The position numbers and the translations under genes were made by a program. Below are positions 57,852 to 64,000 of a stretch of DNA of 64,000 nt, in pieces (the stretch's first letter is position 1; every line of letters starts with the position of its first letter). Under the pieces are notes generated by a model. The model saw only the letters and a list, made by a program, of their open reading frames with translations. It searched no databases and was not told the DNA's origin. The stretch comes from Ampullaceana balthica (lineage: Eukaryota; Mollusca; Gastropoda; Lymnaeidae): NCBI GenBank assembly GCA_944989445.1, contig CALYLW010000965.1:62001-126000 (forward strand). Direction: 5' to 3'.

Positions 57852-58644
57852 TAAAGTGCTAACTGATTACCATTAATCCTGAGTGAACAAGGTACAGAAA
57901 GTGAGGTTTGTGGAAGTCACCAGTATTGTGTATTTCAAAAAGGAAATTATTCATTAAAAGAAGAATATTGTGAGCCATCATTATTTGTGAATATTCAAGT
58001 TCGTAAGCAGCTGTGAATAAACTTTTGTGGTTCAAGGAAATATTTGATACAATAATTTTTCAAAATGGCGGCTTGACTTCTCACATTGCAGCCAGACGCA
58101 CTGAATCTGGGTCCAGCGCAAGGCAGTTTGAGCACACGATGTCCATGTGACACAGGCCATTACTAATAATTCCAAGAAAGAACTGTAAACTAACCTTGAA
58201 CTTGAGAAGCTATGACTATTAACAACTGTGTCAGTGTGAATTATAAATCAAGGAACGGAATTTGTATCCATTCATTGTGTTGAAAGTGTGATAATTGCAA
58301 TTTGGATTAATGGATTGAACTGTCTAAAGTGTCTAAAAACTACCTAAAGTTCGGAAATTGGAAAATTTGACTAAGTGACTTATTTTATTCAAAACTTTGG
58401 ACCATCGGATGTGTTTTGTCAATCTGAGGGAGCGTATATATAAAGTATACTTAAGATCCCGTGTGAGGATGCTTTGTTGCCTCATTTTGTCAAAATCAAA
58501 TTTAATGGTTTAGATGTGTCACTTTATTTGGACTTAACGTATTTTGAATTCAAGATTTTTCATTTGGAGGATTTATACCTTAATAAATAAATACCTACAT
58601 TCCTTACCGAATTGCTTGACTCATATCATTCCATAAAACAAAAC
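57852..58644 (+). other. untranslated leader of the LTR element
   Basis: No long open frame. It carries short stretches such as AAAATGGCGGC near 58063. Its length (~0.8 kb) is within the range for Gypsy leaders. Confidence 0.5.
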
Positions 58645-59618
58645 ATGGATTACTACGAAAAATTCACTGCCATAGCTAAAGAATTTGGCTTAAGTGGAAA
58701 AGAATTGAAAGACTTTGTTGAAGAGAAAGTCAAAATTGCTGAAGAAAAGAAGCAAAAGCAAAAAAAGCTAAAGAAGAGAGCTAAGAATAGCCAAGAAGAA
58801 GAGATGCGAAAAATACCTAAAGAAGAAGAGAGGCAAAAGACAAATAATTGAAAGAGAAGAAAGAGCTGCAAGAAGAGAACTTGAACAACTTCAAATTGAC
58901 AAGTTAAAACTACAAATTGATTTAGAGAGTAGAGGCCACAATCCTGGTAATGACACAAATAGAAAGTCAGCACCGAAGGATACTATCAAAGTTAGAAAAT
59001 ATGATAGCCAGAAAGAAAAAATGGATGTTTTATCTGGATTATTTTGAATCCATAATGGCCATGAAAGGTTATGATGAAGAAGATTGGCCAGCACAACTGA
59101 TGACTCAACTAACTGGAGAAGCATTTGAAGCTTACAACAGTATAGCCAAAGAAGACAAAAACATATATAAAAATGTCAAAAAGGCACTTCTATGTCATTT
59201 CGGAAAGTCAGAAAATGATTATAGAAAAGAATTTCATGAAATGAGAATCAAGATGGACAAAGATCCACAGATCATAGTGCATGAAGCACAAGTTAAATTA
59301 ACAAAATGGCTGGAACTTACAGCAATAGATACAAGCAATCCAAAGGCCATACTAGACATGGTGTTAATTGACAAGTTCTTAGAAAATGCAACACCAGCTC
59401 TATTCACATATTTAACTGATAAGAAAGTTCGTACTCAAGCAGAGCTAACAAATGCATTACGCACATTCAAAGACTCTCATCCAAATGTGGAAATGGATAA
59501 GAGACAAGATATCTTTGCAGCAATACTGGAGTGGTCTTCGTCGAATCGACGGACGAACAACATGTGCTACTGTACAAACAAGAGCCACCACAAAAAGAAA
59601 AGAGAACATAGACATTGA
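58645..59618 (+). pseudogene. gag (coiled coil plus capsid), frameshifted
   Basis: The N-terminal part, from the ATG at 58645, is rich in Lys and Glu (EEKVKIAEEKKQKQKKLKKR), a coiled-coil-like region. After a frame change near 58850 it continues with R-R-E-L-E-Q-L-Q-I-D. After another near 59030 it enters a retroelement capsid domain: YLDYFESIMAMKGYDEEDWP, LTGEAFEAY, LLCHFGKSENDYRKEF and DKFLENATPALFTYLTDK. No zinc knuckle is visible after it. It would form the particle shell in an active element. Confidence 0.8.
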
Positions 59619-59743
59619 AGTTAATGAGAAACTTGAAATAGGAAGCCAACTGATGTCAAAACAAGAGTTCAAACAACTACAAGAAGAAGAAAACACAATC
59701 ATAGAAATAATCATTAAATATTTAAAAAATCTTTTTTTTAAAA

Positions 59744-60648
59744 GGACACGCTTTTAACATAATCACTACTTTTAGTTATGTCTCATATATAAGGGATTTA
59801 TAGTGAAAAACTTTGTTTTTACAGCTATTTTTTAAAACTTATAATAAAAACTTTTTACAATTCCCGTCTGACGCCCACAAATCTTTGTTTACCTCTATTT
59901 TTTTTATACCAAACACCCCATAAGCGCCCGCCCAACGTTTTATACCACGGTGATGTGTTCACGTGGTGAACTCATGGATGTCAACAAAGAAGACGGGTAC
60001 CGATGCTTATATAAAGATAAACTAATAATGCAATAATTTCAATAGGGTACATTCGATCGATCTGAAATTTTGATACAATGCATTGTCAACCAAGATCTAT
60101 CTGTGGTAAAATTGTGAGATCTCTAGGACCATCAAAAGTGGTTTAATTTTACGTTTCAAGATTTGAAGGATGGATGGATGGATGGATCGTAACACCATAC
60201 AAACAGTGTGACTTAAATAAAAGCGTGTAATAATAATAATAAGTAAAATGTAAAAAAATATTTTTTTAAAAAGGACACGCTTTTATTTACAAACATTTAC
60301 AGACTGAAACGCGCTGATCTCCCCTGCTTTTGATGTAAACACGGGAATTCGGTAAACCAGGGCTGGAGTGAAACCAGTGAGCCGTGGAGGTCAACTCTAG
60401 CAGACGACTATACATTCTAAATAGTGTTAAATAGAGATAAACTAAAAATTGTATAATTTAATTACGGTACATTCGATCGATCTGAAATTTCGATACAATG
60501 CATTGTCATCCAAGACCTATCTGTGGTAAAATTTTGAGATCTCTAGGACTACCAGAAGTGGTTTTATTTTACGTTACAAGATTTGAAGGAAGGATGGATG
60601 AATGGATGGATAAAACATACAAACATTGTGACTTAAATAAAAGCGTGT
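59744..60648. mobile_element. two tandem TIR repeats inserted in the LTR element
   Basis: Copy 1 runs 59744-60228 and copy 2 runs 60273-60648. Each starts GGACACGCTTTTA and ends TAAAAGCGTGT, and they share ATTCGATCGATCTGAAATTT, GATACAATGCATTGTC and ATCTGTGGTAAAAT blocks plus short GGAT runs. The modules are those of the Helitron-associated repeats at 30.1, 46.7 and 54.6 kb. The inserts lie between gag and the integrase N-terminus. Confidence 0.65.
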
Positions 60649-60652
60649 AAAC

Positions 60653-61811
60653 ATGAAAATCATCAAAGACAATGAAACAGGCCACAACAAAAATTACAAG
60701 CTAGATAAAGGCATATTGATAAACATTGCACAAGCAGGTACATGCAAAAGAGTGGTTCTTCCTAAAAAGTTACAGGAAACCATTATTAAAATGACACATG
60801 ACAGTCCTTTAGGTGGACACATGGGCGCCAAGAAAACAATTGCTACAATAGCAGAAAACTTTTACTGGCCTAAAATGACTAGGCAGATAAAAGAATACAT
60901 CAAAAAATGTACAGTGTGTCTACGACATAATCCCAAAGATGGAAAGCACACAGCGCCAATACAATCATCTGACAAGGCAAACTTCTTATTTCGAGAAAAT
61001 TGCCATAGACCTAATAGGACCATTCAAAAAGATGTCAAAGAAGAAACATATGTATGCTCTAACCATAGTGGACATAGCCACCAGATGGGGTGAAGCTATT
61101 CCACTGAAGCGAATAGATGCAGAAAGTATATGCAATGAATTACTCAATGTTTTCAGCAGATATGGTTTTCCTCAAACCCTTCTTTCAGACAATGGCAGTC
61201 AATTCAAGGGACAGATGACACAAGCTATTATGAAAATGTTAAATATTACACAAGTGCACAGCACAATTTACCATCCACAATCAAATGGAGTGATTGAAAG
61301 ACTAAACAAAACCATCAAGAATATGCTATTAAAGGTTACAATAGACCATGAAGACAAATGGCATGAATATTTACCTTTAGTACTATTTGCATACAACAGC
61401 AGCAAGCATGAAAGCACAGGTTTTAGTCCTTTTGAGTTAATGTTTGGTCAAAACCCTGCAAGTCCTTTGAGAAATTTCAAAGAAAGACTTATAAGCAAAC
61501 AAGATGCCATACAGGACAGATATCAGCTGATGTCAGAAACTAGAGATAAAATACTCTACAGTATTGAAACAGCAAAACAAAGACTAATCAAGCAAAGTAC
61601 AAGACATAGAGAAATCAAAAATAAACACAGACAATTAAGAACATTTGAGCCAGAACAACAAGTCTTAGTATTGTTACCAAACGCAAAGAATGAAATCACA
61701 TGGGAAGGTCCATACAACATTGAAGAAAAACTTAGTGATGTCACATATAGTGTCAATATAAAAGGACATGTGAAAAAATTACACATTGATAAACTAAGAG
61801 CATATGGGTGA
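60653..61811 (+). pseudogene. integrase (H2C2, DD35E, GPY module)
   Basis: The zinc-binding domain comes first (60653-61093, residues H49, H56, C86, C89). One frame change near 60985 leads into the core (60939-61811): D24 in IAIDLIGPF, D84 in LLSDNGSQF, E120 in HPQSNGVIERLN, giving DD35E spacing. The C-terminal module reads EGPYNIEEKLSD (GPY/F type), followed by a stop. In an active element it inserts the cDNA. Catalytic residues are intact, but the single frameshift separates them from the zinc finger. Confidence 0.9.
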
Positions 61812-62039
61812 CAATAAAGAAGAAAAGCAAACCGTAAATATCATCAGCAAAGAAAATGATGAAAATGACAGTACAATGAAAAAGAACAGCCCTGACAGTG
61901 AAAGAATATCATCTGACATACCAGATAATATGAAACACAGAGTGATGAAAATTTTCAAAAATACAAAGGTGTCATAACAAAAGAAACAGGAAACACAAAA
62001 ACTGTGACTCATAAGATACAAAGTATTAGAACATGAACC

Positions 62040-63240
62040 TTTCAAGACTAAAGTATACCCTATTCCAATGGCATATAGAGACACAGTAAAACAAGAAATT
62101 GATTACCTACTCAAAGAAAACAAAATACGAAAAGCAGTTGAAGCTAACTATACCTCACCAACTGTCATAGTAAAAAAGAAGAATGGAAAGATTCGACTAT
62201 GCTGTGATTACAGACAATTGAATAATATTACAAAATTGGACCATGAACCTATTGGAGACCCAAGAGACATTATAGACAGAATTGGTAATTCCAGAATATT
62301 CACTACATTTGACTTAAACAGAGGTTTTTGGCAGATAAATATGGATCCTGATTCTGTCAAATATACTGCATTCATAGCCATGGATGAAGTATATGAATGG
62401 TTAGTGATGCCATTTGGATTAGTCAACAGTACAGCCACTTTTAGCAGATTTATGAAAGTGATGTTACAAGGCATTCCAAATGTGGTACATTATGTAGACG
62501 ACATATGTATCCACACTAAAGATTGGGAAACACATATCCATACACTTGAAGCTGTACTGGATAGACTCAAGAAACATAATGTGACAATCTCACCAGAAAA
62601 GATCAACATTGGAAAGAAATATATTGATTTTTTGGGATACAGAATAGGAGGTGGTGCAGTCACTCCTACTGCAGAGAATGAAAACAAGATCTTTAACCTG
62701 TCAGCTCCCAAAATCTAAGAAACAAGTGCAAGCCCTGCTGGGACTATGTAACTTTTACAGACCTTTCATTGCAAATTATGCAGAAATTGTTCACCCACTA
62801 ACAGAAGTTACAAAAACACAGATATTCGAAAATTTCAGTTTTCAGGAGATTGCCTCAACGCATTGGAGAACATTCAGGAAGCATTTAGGAAGAAACCCAT
62901 CTTGGTTACACCTCAATGGGACAACCTTTCATTGTTTCTACTGATGCATCGTCCATTGCATTAGGAGCGTGCCTCATGCAAGAACATGATGGCATCCTTC
63001 ATCCTATACAGTATCTGAGCAGAAATTTGACCAAAACAGAGTGTAACTACAGCACCATAGAGAGAGAATGTTTAGCCATAGTGTGGGCTATACAAAAACT
63101 TCAAAAATACCTTCTAGGTAGAACATTCACTCTTCTAACAGACCACAAACCACTTGTGGCATTCAACAAGAAGAAAATCAGCAACGCAAAAGTAAATAGT
63201 GGGCTATGCTATTAGTCGACTACAAATTTGACATTAAACC
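62040..63240 (+). pseudogene. reverse transcriptase and RNase H, Ty3/Gypsy type
   Basis: The RT open frame (62068-62718) shows KKKNGKIRLCCDYRQLN, FDLNRGFWQI at 81-90, MPFGLVNSTATFSRFM and YVDD at 142-145. A frame change near 62690 leads to the connection region (QALLGLCNFYRPFI), and another near 62900 leads to RNase H: STDASSIALGACL, TIERECLAIVWA and LLTDHKPL. A further frame change near 63180 leads to the domain's end. All blocks are Gypsy-type. Position after integrase is unusual (see findings). Confidence 0.9.
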
Positions 63241-63716
63241 TGTTAAGGGAAAGACAATGTGGTTGCAGACATATTAAGTAGAATGACAATAAATAAAGAC
63301 ATTCTGTGAATTCCTAAGTGATAAAACCAGAGACTGTATTAATATTAGTCTGTGAATTCCTAAATGATAAAACGAGAGACTGTATTAATATTAGTATTTT
63401 TATTCGCTGAACAATAAACAAGGAGCAGTGTTTGAATTCCAATGGACAATATATTTAATTTTAATTTTAAGAATATTGATTGTTAATAGTATTTTACTTA
63501 AACAAAATTACAGATGTGTTTAAAATTTTCAGTTTCATTTTTTCAGTACAGGTGTTGAAGTCCTACAGATTTTTTCTCTTGATCTTTATGTCTAGATGTT
63601 GTGTGTAAGGCAAATGAATGTCCATTGATGATAAATATTTGAAATTTGAATATACATGTAGATTAATTTGATTTTATTAAGACCAAAAATGTTGTATTTC
63701 ATAAACATTTTTTTTT

Positions 63717-63731
63717 AAGGATGGGGGTGAA
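63717..63731 (+). other. polypurine tract
   Basis: AAGGATGGGGGTGAA immediately before the TGTCAC start of the 3' LTR, the expected plus-strand primer site. Confidence 0.6.
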
Positions 63732-63999
63732 TGTCACGTGTGTATCACGAGTTGGATGACGTAGAGGTCACGTGAGCGAAATGTCAAGATCAGTGTTAGA
63801 GAATTCTGGTGTCATGGCCGATGTGTGCCTGAGTATTCCACGTTGTATAACCTCAAATTATATTTTATGTGTATAGTGTAGATACTAAAGTTGTTTTATT
63901 GAAACCAGTTCTTCAGAGGATTATTGTATGAAATGTCATGTTTTGAGAGAATGCCTACAAGATATTTTAATAAGTAAAAACATAACAAAAGAGGTTAAA
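63732..63999 (+). repeat. 3' LTR, at the window edge
   Basis: About 268 bp, very similar to 57568-57835 with scattered substitutions and small indels. It ends TTAAA where the 5' LTR ends TTACA. Confidence 0.88.
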
Positions 64000-64000
64000 A

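Larger units (their letters stand above)
57568..63999 (+). mobile_element. Gmr1-like Ty3/Gypsy LTR retrotransposon (integrase before RT)
   Basis: LTRs lie at 57568-57835 and 63732-63999. Between them, all on the plus strand and in order: long leader, gag with coiled coil and capsid (58645-59618), an inserted repeat pair (59744-60648), integrase with H2C2 and DD35E plus GPY module (60653-61811), reverse transcriptase (62040-62850) and RNase H (62910-63240), then a purine-rich tract. Ty3/Gypsy-type sequence with Copia-like pol order is the hallmark of the Gmr1 group. No protease motif is seen between gag and integrase. Several frameshifts show that this copy is inactive. The right flank is outside the window, so the target duplication cannot be tested. 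Confidence 0.88.

Overview
This is an AT-rich, repeat-dominated piece of a eukaryotic genome, most likely a planorbid or related pulmonate snail (Biomphalaria/Bulinus type). The strongest taxonomic hint is a biomphalysin-like gene (aerolysin-fold secreted protein) on the minus strand at 738-2553. The dense mixture of Helitrons, hAT elements, RTE-like LINEs, a tRNA-derived SINE with a GATAA tail and Gypsy elements fits a molluscan genome. There are no bacterial operons, rRNA genes or CRISPR arrays.

Layout. 0.4-2.6 kb: biomphalysin-like gene with one frameshift, its 3' end running into a MITE-like repeat. 2.7-7.2 kb: Helitron termini, a foldback element whose long inverted arms are built of a ~15-bp minisatellite (3.2-4.6 kb), and a composite Helitron-like element (4.6-7.1 kb). 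8.2-14.9 kb: a relic Helitron helicase gene (minus) split by a 2.9-kb hAT with perfect 8-bp target duplications; that hAT carries a nested hAT MITE. Next to the helicase is an array of ~165-bp monomers. 15.3-19.7 kb: the best candidate host gene, minus-strand exons that splice in phase, with a 5'-truncated LINE inserted in one exon. 20-29 kb: a TTAA-flanked inverted-repeat element, a diverged tandem repeat, a LINE 3' end, a hAT with a perfect 8-bp duplication, more 165-bp monomers and a 0.7-kb (ATCC)n satellite. 29-33 kb: a Helitron-family repeat interrupted by an RTE-like LINE with a 9-bp duplication, then an internally deleted Gypsy element with two LTRs and a 5-bp duplication. 33.9-37.1 kb: a long decayed LINE with endonuclease and RT remnants. 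37-41 kb: two hAT elements. 42.9-46.2 kb: a SINE, a degenerate GA-rich minisatellite split by another LINE copy, and a MITE. 46.6-55.9 kb: back-to-back Helitrons, several with recognisable 5' ends and 3' hairpin-CTAG ends, carrying 165-bp, ~240-bp and ~700-bp tandem repeats. 57.6-64.0 kb: an almost complete Ty3/Gypsy element whose integrase lies upstream of reverse transcriptase and RNase H, the domain order of the Gmr1 group; its 3' LTR ends at the window edge.

How it fits together: nearly everything is transposon-derived and nested, so relative ages can be read from who interrupts whom. Host-gene evidence is limited to the biomphalysin-like gene, the 15.3-19.7 kb exon chain and one weak isolated exon at 57.1 kb. 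All family calls come from motif recognition by eye; nothing was searched against a database.
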